64,000 bases of DNA. It comes from Pycnopodia helianthoides (Eukaryota; Echinodermata; Asteroidea; Forcipulatida; Asteriidae). The stretch's first letter is position 1; each line of letters starts with the position of its first letter. Location: NCBI GenBank assembly GCA_032158295.1, contig CM063254.1, positions 1,178,001 to 1,242,000 on the forward strand, written 5' to 3'. Below the pieces are notes generated by a model, which was not told the origin of the DNA, searched no databases, and saw only the letters and a list, made by a program, of their open reading frames with translations. A program made the position numbers and the translations under genes. Below, one piece after another: positions 33,114-45,877 of the stretch.

Positions 33114-36100
33114 TTATTATAAGAGGGAATGGAGTTGTGGTAGCTTCGATTGATCGTGATAAAAACTGAGAATGGTGAATGGTAAAATTGAAGGAGATGA
33201 TAAAGATGATGATGATAAAAATACTCGTCGTGGTAACAATGATGATGACTAATGTAGAGACTTTTTTTTAAACCGAGCAACACCTTAAGAAAACCAGAAA
33301 CTTTTCCAACATCTTAATTTCAGATGGTTTATTTTACACAACTACAAATCTCTGCGAGTAGTGTCATCAATACAAGCATTATTCATCAGTTTGTATACAA
33401 CACAAATACCCCGATAAGGAAAAAGTGACAAAGACCATAAGAGCAAGCTGCAATTTGTCGGCATTGAAGACTAATTTGCCTACATCTGGTCCCTGATCAG
33501 AACACCTTCTTATCCAAACATTATTTACCCAGCCTTGTTAATCGGAAAGACAGTTTAAATTAATAACCTTTTCGCTTTCACAGCTTTCAGTGTCCCCCCG
33601 GGCCTCCGTACAGGTGGGTCTCGTCTTGCGAGAGGCGACGGTTCAAGGCGAATGCCTCACTCCCTCTGGAATCAGCGTTAAAACATCGCTGTTTTGTGGA
33701 GGTGAAGTAATGACATTTAATGTCTGCGTACTCAACACGGTCATAAACTGTTGATATTCAACTTGACAGATATTAAACACTTGCTTTGCAAACATAAACC
33801 CCGATCTTACATTTATAAATCTAGCATGAATAGCCTCTACCTGGCAGTTTACTGCCACATACGCTTATTGAACACAGTTAATCATTAGAGCAAGGAGTTA
33901 ACGATACAACATTCGGTACTTTACGGTTTCCCAAAAATGCATCTTAAGTTGACAGTGTTCCGGTTAGTAACCGCACATTATGGCATAACTGGAGTTAAGT
34001 TTGTGCAGTAACATATACAGCACGGGAGTATCTAATGCATTACAATCAAGTGAGGTTTGCAGAGACACCATTCGTGAACAATTATTTTTAATTTTATGAG
34101 CTGTGGTGGTTTTGTGAAGAACAAGAATTAATTAAGAGAATTGTTGACGTGGTGTTTCCGTAAACCTAACTTGATTGTATTCCCACCATGCAAAGTTTCA
34201 AATCCTACCAATGCATTATTGGTAATTTGGGCCCTACATAGTCACTAGTCTGGAAAAAACTAAGATTAGATGCAGCATGTGAAATGTTGATAGAACTGTT
34301 GCTATGGTATCCAAGCTGGTTTTGTACGCATGCGCATTGACACCACGTGTTCAATAAGAGAGACGGCTGGATCATAGATCGTAAGAAAACACGTGAACGT
34401 GATGATACTGTTTTTATCAATCTGTCAACACAGAACAAATCGCCAGAAACTGACGGCAGATTCATGCCCAATTTCTATGCGACCGTCTTTGTATCCAAGA
34501 ATTTGAAAACAATCATACATGAAACAGCAGTATGGTTAATCGTCTCCTGATTTTAGAAAACTAGAAAAACCTGCCAGTTTATTTAATGCAGGTATACACA
34601 GTCATACAATCATGACATAGGCCTACTCTCTAGAATTAACATTCTTATACTTCATGTCAATAACTTAAACATGCACTGCAGTCAGGGTACAATACGTAGA
34701 AATAAAGAATACTCTCTCTACAACGCTCTGTAGGATGTACTTATCTAACAAAAGACAAAAAAGTCATACTTCTTTTGAAATAAAATCACGAACTCAGTGG
34801 TATTGTAAGAACCATTCCTGCCGGCTTGTTTTCCCGTTGTCCTTGTCTCACGCGCCCACTTCCGTGATTTTGTCCACGGGCGCGACACCATCTCGAATGA
34901 GATAGGTTTCCCAACGAGTAGGAAAACCCGTATCAAACAACCCATCCGAGCATCCTGACTGCGGGGTGCGTTACCAGACCGTATCAGGGAAAAAACCTCA
35001 CAAAGTCCGGAGAAAGAAGGCAGTGTTATGGTGGAATCACGGGGGCCGGGGCTAGGGTTTCGAGTCGCTGTACCCGTCGGGGAGACCCAGGACACCCGGC
35101 ATGGCGTTTCAGGAAAAGACAGGGCGTTGAGTACAGAGTACGGTGTTTGGTTCGGTACCAAAGCTGATTAAGGACATTCGAGCAGGAAGGGAGATAACAC
35201 GGTGAAGAAGAAAATGGAAACCAGACGGCTTTTGGTTTTTTTTCAGGCAAGAGTTGAAGATGTCATAATCAAAGGAAAGTGATAAAGGTAAGAATCAATG
35301 TTAGTGAGAAATTGTACCAGAGGGCGTTCTATGACGTCAGACTAGTCTCAATCGAATACAAGGATCGGCGGCAATCAGACTCACTTGTGTATGGATCAAA
35401 AATATTTCGAATGACATCATTAATTTGAAGATCCGTTCAATACGTAATTGCCTGAGTCACTGATGTATTATATTGACAGATTACCGATCAGTAATATGGT
35501 TCACTTCTGACCCATCTGGGTCAGCCGAGACCACACTTGGGTCAAACAGGTACCTTTGAAAAGAGGCTTCAATGGTGAAGAGGTGAAAAAGTTACACATT
35601 TTATTTCGATATTTACCGAAAAGTAGACTATCAAAAATGAATCGTTACTACAAACCGTGAAAACAAATAACTGTTTTGCGTTCTTTGTTATACTGTTTTC
35701 ATTGCCACTATATTCTCGTATACTCACAAACCCCAAACCTTGCCTATGGAACTCATACTAGGCTTGCTTTGACATTTGGCGCACGCCATGATACAGCCAA
35801 GTAACTGTAGTACTCAACTGTGGAAATAAACATTTACAAACGTTGACCCGTTTAAAACAAACCAGGGGAATTGATCACGTGCTCCTATAGCTGGAATGAC
35901 TGAGTGGCAATCTAATGTGGGTTGCGCACCCAGGAATTTTAAACCAACATGGCCGCTCGTTTGTAAGTCTTATTTACATTGCAATTTGACCAAGTTTGTT
36001 TGGTTAATTGAGAATAGTCAGGGGAAAGACAAACTTATACTCGCAGTTCAATCTTTGGGTTGTCTCAAGAAATTACTAGACAGCAATTCACAACGGGCGG

Positions 36101-37085
36101 CCGCGTGGATGAAACACGTGTGCCGCTTTGCGATTTGAATGGCAATCTTAGCCAACCGTTTTGCGGTGACTTTGTCCGCCGCTCTTTGTCTATTTGCGGC
36201 GCTCTGCTTTCGGTCCACGTACCATTTAGTGTACACACTCGTTGTTCCAAATGCTCTCTCTCCGTCTCGGCGAAGTATCCCGCATTAGGATGTAGTAGGG
36301 GGAGACATGATGGGTCGAGATGTTTGGATATGCAAGGCGAGTACTCCGACAGTATTGACAATTCCACCTGCGCCGTACACCTGACTATAAAAACGACTAC
36401 AACTGGATGGGGTCTAAGCAGTCAATTGAGTTCTATATTCTCCAAGAGGCATAAAAAACCTCCCATCCGCTTCACAAGAAAGCATCTTGTAGAGGAAAGC
36501 TGTCGCCGCGTTGAAAGGGACTTGAAGGGTTTGTGACGCGTGCAGGGCTCTTTAAGAGTCACTATTTGCTATCGTCTTCATGCACGAGACACGATACTAA
36601 AAGAGCTGCCTGTAGATCGTTATACATCCCTTAATGTTTCATCGTACGACTAGGCCAGATCCAATGAATTCTAAGGACACAAAGCCCGCATATGCGCAAC
36701 GTAAGGTATAAAAAACATACAGTTTGTGTTATTGTAGTGCAAGTCTAGTACACAGATTCATCACTCAAACCCTGTGAGCTATATTAACATCAACTGTATA
36801 GTATTTGATACATATAACATTGATTTGGTGGTAGTTTATATACAGATAATTTCTAAAGTTAATTTCAAAACCACGTGCAAGATAATGTTCGTTATTTACA
36901 AACTGCATTTATTTTTAAATAATTGCCTACATTCCGCAAGTAAACTTCTTTTATCGTGCTCACAGTGTCCACCGGTCTCGGGCCGCACAAACCGGACCCT
37001 TCGACGTCGCATTGAAAATAATAATCAATTAATGCTATAGACCAACCTATGCGTTACCAAATCAAGAATAAGTTATAAATAGTAG
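33114..37085. other. Intergenic between Nkx6 and NK7, nothing recognised
   Basis: I found no supported gene. The longest open frame of this stretch (36060-36536, + strand) and its mirror on the other strand have no recognisable domain. The frame at 34745-35161 (- strand) is likewise unsupported. Confidence 0.4.
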
Positions 37086-37086
37086 A

Positions 37087-37092
37087 TTTATT
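37087..37092 (-). terminator. Candidate NK7 polyadenylation signal
   Basis: AATAAA on the - strand, about 61 bases beyond the candidate NK7 stop codon at 37153-37155 and about 180 bases beyond the alternative stop at 37272. Canonical hexamer, but common by chance in AT-rich DNA. Confidence 0.4.
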
Positions 37093-37152
37093 TGTTATCA
37101 GAATTTACAGATGAATGCTCCAAGTCATTGTTGTAGAATGTTGAGTCAGTTC

Positions 37153-37768
37153 CTAATGACATTGATGAATATGATCAATGAGAATTGTCTCTGCTTCATG
37201 GGCGTGGCTTTCCCGTTTACTCTTCTCGCGTTCGCCATTTTCTTCATCCCTCAGGATGACGTGGGTTGTCATTACCTTCGCGTCCGCATCGTCGCAGTTA
37301 CCTTTTGGTATCTCCGTGATCTGAGTTTGCAGTGTGAATGGCATTGAAGCGGTGGGGACAACCGAGTCATTTTCTGCCGCGAGTCTACCGTGGCCCTCAC
37401 TAAATCCTGGGGCAATACTCGATCCTTGTCATCGTCGTTTCGTCCAACCATCTCGATGTCGCTACCACACAATGTCGCCGTAACGACAGCATGATCGTCA
37501 ATCTCATGACACGGTGATGAGTCGCAGTCGTCATCGTCGTCGTCGTCGTCGTCGTCATCGTCACCAGCTGTAGCAACGTGTCCCTCGTGTGTGACAGCTT
37601 TTTCAGGTGACTGTTCCCTGGACATTCACCGTGTTCTCACTGCTCTGTTTCTGCCGTATCGTATCAATGTGCTTCGGTCCACCGATCTTATGCTTCGGCC
37701 GCCTCTGCGTTGGAAATCCCTTCCATTTTCTTCCATTTCGTTCTGCGATTCTGAAACCAAATTTTCAC
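37153..37768 (-). CDS. NK7: NK7-class homeobox gene, last coding exon, frame broken
   Basis: After a pyrimidine-rich acceptor the exon opens with [14 protein letters not shown], homeodomain residues 45-58 (W48, F49, Q50, N51, R53 intact), then MEGISNAEAAE. In the literal frame a TAA stop follows at 37688-37690. Skipping one base gives HKIGGPKHIDTIRQ; as I recall, AEAAEHK is what NK7 proteins carry here. A second shift between 37603 and 37628 leads into EQSPEKAVTHEGH and a run of 12 Asp. A third, placed best at CCCC (37409-37412), leads into GFSEGHGRLAAEN and a final stretch with RDEENGEREKSKRE, ending at TAG 37153-37155. All segments look coding, in three different frames. Either assembly indels or gene decay explains this. 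If the literal stop is real, the protein ends 11 residues after homeodomain position 60. Confidence 0.8.
37527..37562 (-). repeat. GAC/GAT triplet repeat, 12 Asp codons in NK7
   Basis: 36 bases encode twelve consecutive aspartates, mostly GAC with a few GAT. This acidic run lies C-terminal to the homeodomain. Triplet repeats of this kind change length easily while keeping the frame. Confidence 0.75.
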
Positions 37769-40700
37769 CTGAAGAAAGAGAACAGAGTACAAACAACATC
37801 ATAAATAAACACGTTTTTATTAAGGATGTCAACATACAATTCGAACTGTTGGGTAGTATGGGTAGCTGAGTCCATTGGTTAACATGAGTGAATACATGAT
37901 TTGGCAGACCATGTGGGCCATTGCAATCGACAGTATTGATAATAAACATCAACCCACTAAAAGAAAGAAATCAAATCTATTTTAGACAAAAATTTTATTT
38001 ATAAAGGTCATCTTGACTTTTGTTGGAAAACTGTATAAAATCGTTCAAAACTAGATTGACTAAAGTATACAATGTTTGTGTCTGTAGACCGCTTAATCGC
38101 CTTATTTACTCTTGATTAACCACTTCATCTAACCATAACTGACTACTAAACCGTTAAACAAAAACTATTGACCAATTAAAATGGTTGTACGATATCCTAA
38201 TCATGGTACACTCTTATCTAATTCATTCGCCTATTTGCTGAAGCATATACGTTCTTAGCAAGCTAGCCAATCATGATTGGCGTTACATAGACTCATGATG
38301 AAAACACACTCTCCACCAATCACGAAAGCAGAACGTAAGCCTTACCAATATTGTAAATACACCAGTCAATAACGACTTTAAGTATCAGATTTAATGGCGA
38401 TACATTAACGTTAAACACACATCCAACCAATCATGAAAGACGAAAGAAGCCTCATAATTCACTCTCTAGACACGCTGACCAATCAGAACGGCCGTACCAT
38501 ACCATGTCATCATGGTGGAGTCAACCGGTCTTAATGGTCCAGTCTAAATCCTTGATACCATTAGGGTTCCATTATGACTAAATGATGGAAATGAATAAGA
38601 CGATGGCAAAGTGTACACGTGTATCTCATTGTTGGTGGAGATACTGATATTACAAATCATCACCGTATTAAAATTAACGACGGTGTATGCAGATATTTAT
38701 ATTTTGAGCGAGCGGACTGTTTTTGGAGCCCCGAGATAGTCGCAATGTATCTATACACACAAACTAATCACAACACCTGTACTCTGTCCATCCGTTGGAA
38801 TCGCTCTAAAGACCTTTAAATTTGAAAGGTTTACATGAAAACCTGCAGGAAGCTTTGTGTTGTTCTTAAAACAGGTGTTATTCTCAAACAGGTGTTAGAT
38901 AAGATTAATTGATTGTTAGGATTCAATTGTGTAGCCTTCCCCCCAATAAAAGGGACCAAATGCCGATGCAAGATCCATACATCCCAAAAAATAAAACAAG
39001 AGCGGAGTTCATGAAACCGTGATGTAACTGAGTTGGTGATAAAGTTAAATATAGAAACTGAAGTTTTTGATTGTCGTCCTTTTTTTCATGATGTCAGAGA
39101 GTCATTGCTTCATCATGCATGACGACACAGCGCCACGTAGGGTGGTGCAAAACAAGATTACAGAGCACACTGACTTTTGAGTGTTCCTTTAAAATTGATA
39201 ATGGTTAAACTGCTTCCTGTCGATGGGAAAGCACAGTCTCCAATGTTTGTCTCGTCTCTTCTCGCTTGCTCAGCCCGTGATTTCTAGACTGAATGACGGC
39301 AGGATGCGGCCAAAAGTCACGCTCAAACTCCACGGTTTCGTGTGTTTTCAAACCGACACAACATCCCCACTACATGGTTTTTATTTTATAAAGGAGTAAT
39401 ATACTTGTATAGTATTTAGCGGTTAGGTTGAGGAAGTATTCAATGCAAAAGAAACATAGCTATGGGTCTAAATGGTAACTGTTACCACCACTCGTTGACG
39501 CTAAGCCCGCAGGGACCAGTGTGTCGTGACACGACCTGATGGGGCTTTTGAGCCGAATTTCAGGGTGCTTGTTGAGGGAGCAGATTATCTGTCTCCTCGG
39601 TATAGCTGGAAGGATGAGGTGAGTACGTTCTCGCCACCCCGAACCGACAAATTGGATCAAGCCGAACCCCGGAGAAGTTTCTCAACCTTCATCTTGTTTC
39701 CACTTGTAAGGAGTCTCTTTGCACGAGTACCACACTTACGTAGGTATCTCACCCGAGGCGCAGACGGCACAGGGCCGGCCCGACCCTCAAAACAGTCCCC
39801 AACAAACTGACGACCGATGCCGAGGCAAAACATAGAAACGGCTAACTTTCTTCGCTTACACACACTTGATCACTCGACGGCAATCGTGCCCAGAGCAGCC
39901 AACGAGTGCTATCTCACTGTTTCTGTGTCTGTTTATTTCCTCCCCCAAAAAACTGACAAAAATCCTGCAATGTCGAACCAAAGGACGTGCTTAGAATTGT
40001 GTGCAGGGTTTTGTTACACTTTAAGACCATATTCAACCAATCAGAGCCGATCACACTATTTCATCCACTCTAATTGGCCTACATAGATAAACTAGAGACA
40101 ATAGATACCAGACCAGGTGTACAGTGATTGGAAATATAAAAACTTTCACTGACTAGGAAAAACTCTAAACTTCAGAAAAATCACAAATCTTGCACCCTAA
40201 AAAGTTTACCAAACGTGGATACGCCTTTTCACTAACGTATGTTTCCCTTGCAGAGTTTTTTGTTTGTTTGAAGAATAGTCCTTTATAATTACATGGTGTA
40301 ATACAACTTGAGATTTAGTGCTAAGAATAATATTTCAATGAACAATGAAGTAAAATGCCGAACTCGATAAAACCTCAAGTTTGCTCAGTCCATTACACAA
40401 TGAAACGTAAATGAAGAAACAATCTACCTCACCGATCACCTTCAACTCATTCCATGACATATTGCTAGTCCAACAACAATGTTTTGACAACATTTTGGAA
40501 ACTGGTTTTAAAAATATTAGCGATGACATAAAATATTGTAATTTGATGTGACATTTGAAGAAAAAAAACAACTGCTGCTTTTGGACACAAAAGCCATGAA
40601 GAGGCTGGCGAACTCTCTTGGTAATTATGCCATATTCAAGCCTGACTCGGCCATAAAGAAGAAAAAAACCTACGGAGACTGACAAGCCTCGGTAAACTCT

Positions 40701-42165
40701 GCCAAAAATGTACGCTGGATTTGGCGCGCATTTGAGGGGAGCAATCAGTTGCATTGTGAAGTCCACGGGGGACAACATCAAAACGCCCACTTAAAAACGA
40801 TCAGTATACAACTGCGGCATTTTGATCAAAAGAGAGACTCCGAACCCGTAGTCAGACGAACACGTCATGAATTAATGTACTAACATAGGCCAAGACAGCG
40901 TCTCTTTTAACCAATCACAATGCAAATTGCTTCCCCCCATTTACTCCAATCAGTCTATCGTAATGGAATTCTATCATGCCTTAAGCAAAGCCTGCTCCAC
41001 AGTCCCTTTTATCTATTATTTTCCGATTACAGTGCCTCCGTGTATTACCCTTAAATGCTTGTGAAAACGACAGCCTCATTGAAACAAATTAAGTACATGA
41101 AAAATCAAAAATAAATGCACAGGCAGAGGGAGAAAAAAAAACCTTCCGAAGTTGATTGTGAAGAATGGGCGCGTGTGGTCAATTCGACGAGTTAAAAACG
41201 CACCGCGTACCGGCAAAGTAGTCCATAATGGACGTGTTTTACGGTGGTGTTAGGGGGAGCTGATCGCGCATTGTAATAGCTTGTCCGATCAATGCACAGA
41301 TTACCATCACGGAGTAGTTTTCTATCGCTGAATGGGGAAGGTTTTCAACATCAAACGACTATAAACTTATTATCATAGCCTCAGACTGCAGGCAATTAAC
41401 AGGCACTGAGAGGTTCGCTGGTAATCGCGAGTTAAAGTATGAGTGAAGGGTGAATTGATTAACAGTGAACTTCCTCTGACTACAGGATACCAGCGTCTGA
41501 ACTGGGCAAAATATATTTCTACAAAAAGAAAAGTGTTTAAAAACGTGTGTTAAAAACGTAGGGCTCTGTAACTCAACAACCAAAGGTTGGATGCAAAATT
41601 TAAATACTATTAGAAAATACACAAAATGTACACGGACGCTGAAGTTCAATACAAAAATGACACCGAGGAGGGAAGTACGACTGATGATTTCAATGGCCCT
41701 GACAGACATTATAAGACTGAGGCTAAATTAGCGAAATTTCAGTCACAATTATTTCTTATTGATTGTCGGCTTCTGTGAGCGTATTGTTCATTTCCATCAA
41801 CTAATCGGTCAATACACCGTACATAAATATGAGGCCAATATTGTGGTCACGATTTCGAGGACTTCCAACGTAAAACAGATTCTGTTTGATCAGTGATATT
41901 CAGCACGTTCTTTTGGGCTTATTTCGATTTTGAAAAGTCTGATAATTTGTTTATTTTGTATATATTTATCTATCTCCTCAAAATCATTGACGAGGCAACA
42001 TTGTGTGTACGCATGGTAACACATCGTTTATTACAAAACTAAACACATAATTGTGGTGACATTTTTCAGAGTTAATTGGCAACAAAAGGATTGCAATGAC
42101 ACTTTGCCCCAAATCAATGATAAACACCTTCCTAAAGATAATAGAAATCAACATTCTGTCCTTAC
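37769..42165 (-). other. NK7 intron 2
   Basis: This 4.4-kb intron splits the homeodomain between Q44 and V45, a position used in many NK-type genes. The donor is CAG|GTAAGG at 42165-42166 and the acceptor TTCTTCAG at 37769-37770. It is phase 0. It contains a group of CCAATCA words (38171-38486) and, near 41000-41330, a more balanced stretch that could be regulatory. The open frames inside it (39526-39810, 40335-40790, 41359-41709) have no recognisable protein character. Confidence 0.8.
38171..38486. promoter_or_regulatory. Cluster of CCAAT words in NK7 intron 2
   Basis: ACCAATTAAA at 38171, a perfect 14-bp palindrome CCAATCATGATTGG at 38267-38280, ACCAATCACGAAAG at 38315, ACCAATCATGAAAG at 38426 and ACCAATCAG at 38478. 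Two of the copies share a longer phrase (ACCAATCA.GAAAG), so they may derive from a decayed repeat rather than a set of NF-Y sites. Confidence 0.35.
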
Positions 42166-42371
42166 CTGTGTGTCTGTAACATTTAACAGCGTTGCCAGCT
42201 CGGCCCTCTCGCTTGCTGATAAATACTTCTTCGCCTCGAATTGCTTCTCGAGTTCGAAGATTTGTCGCCCACTAAACGTTGTTCGTGCTTTCTTCTTCTT
42301 CTCCTTGCTGTCGGGCGATTCCCCGTCTCCCTTTCGCTTGCGGTCCGCTTTCTCACTTTGGCTCTCGTCGT
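42166..42371 (-). CDS. NK7: NK7-class homeobox gene, middle exon
   Basis: 206 bases encode 69 residues together with the last base of the previous exon. A charged linker ([20 protein letters not shown], then DSKEKKKK) leads into the homeodomain: [20 protein letters not shown], then [20 protein letters not shown] and Q44. The core residues R5, F8, L16 and F20 are in place, so with the next exon all 60 homeodomain positions are present. The phrase [11 protein letters not shown] with KKYLS.SERAE is what I know from the NK7 family (fly NK7.1); NK6 and NK1 differ. The acceptor TTCTTTCAG at 42372-42373 and donor CAG|GTAAGG are clean, and the phases fit exactly: 1 base + 206 = 69 codons. NK7 proteins are predicted nuclear DNA-binding factors. 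Their targets are little known. Confidence 0.95.
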
Positions 42372-45300
42372 CTGAAAGAAGAAATCATTTCAAGAGAAAT
42401 CAAATTTCAGTTTTAGAAACTTTCCAGCTTTGTCTGTATTTCTATTTCGTAAAGAAATATAATGATGAACAAAAGAAGGTTAATTAATTCCACTTTGTTT
42501 AACATTTAACAAAATTATGTCAGAGACAAGGGACCAATCTGTAAAAGTTTCGTCAATAGAGGGCTTGAGATTTCCTGCATTGTTACAGTGTATAAATGTC
42601 ATTGATTTGATTATCAAAATTAGTATGGTGGCCCTGAAGGGACATTAAACATTAGTGGTTTCAGAAGAGCATTTTCTGTATTATTCTCCATTTTTTTTCA
42701 GAACAAAAAACTGGTTTCAGAAAAAGTCTTAGAACCTTAAAATAAATAAGAATTTTAAAGTAAAATTGTGCACAAATTTTGTTCTAATAACATTAGTTAA
42801 ATCTTGTAGATTGTCCTTAATGACGATGCTAATCTCGGGATTTCCCGCAGATAGTTGGAGATTAACAAAGTGCGGCTGGGGGGTAAGGGAATTGGGGTGG
42901 TTGGATATGGACGGTTAAGAAAAGAAGGGTTACACGTCTAGGTCGAGAGCTCACTTGAATTTAGTTTACTTATATCTTCATTTGTTTCATATAAACGCAA
43001 CCGAACCAGCGTACACTCGCGAATGAGTGTTTCACGCGGATAAAAATGCGACTTCCTGAACAAGTAACAAATGAAGAAAAAATCCAAACATACACAATTA
43101 ACAAACAATTCATATCAAGGTCAAGTTATTTGATTCGTATAAATGCAAACATGGCATTTCCTGTGCTAACCAACAATCAATCACTATTATTTCTACTTGC
43201 ATATGAGATTGTGTGAGACTGTATGTACGCCTAAAAATAAACTAAACAGCACATCATTGTATTCCCATCATCAGGTTTTGGGCAATCGAATAACAAGCGA
43301 GTGCTTGGTAACATTTTCAACATATAGGAGCAATTTAGATAGTATTTCTCAAATGAAGTACGCTTTGAAATTTCAAATTGTTACTAAAGTTTTACAATCT
43401 TTACCAATCATGTACCGTTATAGCACGTCTTCAAGACATTGCTCATAATTACTTGCTTATAAAATAACATCCATATCAATGGGGGTATAGTTAGATAATA
43501 TCTTGCATTGCTGCAGCGTACTGTCTTAGTTATTGACCCAATCTTTAAGAATGTTCTAATCACCTATGAGCATAATTGTTTCATAATAGAGTTCAACGAC
43601 TATTTAGTGTTCAGCAGTTTAATGAAGACATTCCAATTGATACCCCCAAAAACAAACACATATCAATTAAATTATTTAAATGAACCCGGACTTGGGTGGC
43701 CTTGTTGTTACTAGAAGTAATCCCACGGTAAGCAAAATGGTTATTGAAAAACCAAAGTGTATGTTTTATTTGTCAAGTTTTTAATTATTGTTAAACGTAT
43801 GTTTAGTTGAACTGTAGATACTACAGCTAATGGTCAAATGTGTTTTTTTTTTGTAACGTAAGTGTTGTGAGCATACATGTATTTATATCGAGGTTGACGT
43901 GCGACGTGAAAAATGTTCAACTGACTTGCCGAACTCAACGTTTAAGAATCTTCAACAACATTGTAAGAGGAACGCACGCCATTCGAAAAGTACATTAAAA
44001 ACACTAACACAGCACCTCGGCACAAAAATAGTTCGAGTCAGATTGAAAAAAGAAAATGAAGCGATCTAAACTATGGGCCTGTCTAAATGATAAACTACGT
44101 GGTTTCCAACTATATAGATACTAAATTATCTGTACTTTTTAGTAGCACGTGCCCTCAGAATTAGATTACAAATTGAAAACCTGGTTGCGGTAGGTAAGTT
44201 GTTTTAGTAAGTATTGTTCTCGGCAATGGTGCAAAATTAATTTTTACGAGTTAAGGAAACAGTCTTCTTTATTTGAGACGAGCATAGCACACTGTTTCTC
44301 TTTATCTCTAACCCTGGTTCGTCTCAGAACTAACACTTCTCCCAAAAAGAGATAATTGTTATTGACAATTCTACTCAGTTCTTATTTCCCACACAAAGCA
44401 AAGCTTGAAATCTCATCTATAAGAAAACAGTGCCTCAGTAAAGATTCTAATCGACTGATCCGAGTAGGAGATAATTCGAAAAGATAAAAAGACTTGTGAA
44501 TCGTGTCTAGTCTGTGACTATACATTACTATGGATACTCTTAAAAGCAATAAACGTAAGGGATGTATAAATAAGCTATCTTGAAGATATAATTACTGTTT
44601 TATATAAGAAACGATTATTTTCCACGAGTCAAGAAGACAAAAAAAAAAAACAATCAAGTTATCTGGCGTATATTGAGAAACCATATTTGTGTTGAAATTG
44701 TTCTACGTTTAGAAATGGTATACATTTTCCAAAGAAGGAAGAACAAGTTTTACATGTTTACATCATACAACTGTAGTAAAGAAAGTACAAGGTATTTCTC
44801 TTTCTGTGTACGAATATAGAAGACTTAGGCAATCAGAAGGGGAAAAGATTGTACGTAAACATTTAGGCCGACCACTTCAAAGGCCAAGTGGTTCAGAACC
44901 CCTGACGAGACTCCAATTCTAAACGGATTTAAAAAGAGGATTCCACTTTTACTGAATTCCTTCAAACCATAAGAGCAAGGTTCTAACTAAACCCACCCTG
45001 GTTGTTAAGAAGAAGAAAAAAAAGACTCGCAAACCCCACTTGTCCAGACTAGTTACAAACTTCCCTCTGGAGCTTTCATCCAACTCCAAAATGTCAAAGA
45101 ATCGTTTGCCCACAAGTGGATATTTTCGTCTCTGGAAACCTTTTAGCGGAATAATAGAAATTGATGGTCATTTTGGACCAGCGAGGCCGTGGCAGATCTT
45201 AAGCCCTCTGGACGTATTCATGGAGGTCTGATGGCCAGTGAAAAAGGTATTCCTTTAAAGCATTTTGCTTGGTATTAAGATTGTATCCCAACACAATGAA

Positions 45301-45877
45301 AGATCCTGAATACCCACTGCCTCTGGGTGTTTCTAGTGGGACTTTTGCCTCAATTGCTCGGGCACGGGGATAATGAGGGAAGGAGAGAGTGCGAGTCGTA
45401 CGACAGAAGAGATGGAGAGATTTTATTTAAACACCCCTCAATTGCTTCTAGGTGGTCCTTGGTGTGCCGTTATAAAGTGATCGATAGACGGGCGTGGAGA
45501 GGGTTAAGAAGAGGGTTAAATCGACCTCGTGGACTCAAAGGAGGGTGACAAAAGTAGAAGGGGTTTTATTTAATGGTAGGCTAACCAGTTGTGTTTTCTT
45601 TTAACGCGGTTACAGAAAGCTTGCATATCGATGCAAGAGTAGTAGAGTTTTATGGTGCAAATTAATTGTGTTTAAACTCATAAGCCTAATTTTTATGGAT
45701 CTTCTAGAACTACCTTTAAAAGGCGAAGAAATGTAAACATTAGGCTTGTGCCAGAAACGAGCTTTTCAAAATGTTACTGAATAATTGATCAATTCAAGAA
45801 CATATTATTAGTTATCAATATAATTATGATATCAGTAGAAAATTTGAGAGATATTGAAGTAAAAACAATTGACCTAC
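42372..45877 (-). other. NK7 intron 1
   Basis: This 3.5-kb phase-1 intron runs from donor AATG|GTAGGT (GT at 45876-45877) to acceptor TTCTTTCAG. It is AT-rich, with no nested gene recognised. The open frames at 43197-43448, 43508-43714, 45040-45231 and 45327-45548 are unsupported. Confidence 0.8.

Noticed and set aside
34745..35161. 138-residue open frame on the - strand
   Set aside because: Random-looking composition, no domain, no neighbouring exon with matching phase.
36060..36536. 158-residue open frame on the + strand, the longest in the window
   Set aside because: No recognisable domain, Cys/Arg/Ser-rich mixed composition, and an equally open frame on the opposite strand. No splice or start context supports it.
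40335..40790. 151-residue open frame on the - strand
   Set aside because: It lies within NK7 intron 2 and has no family resemblance.
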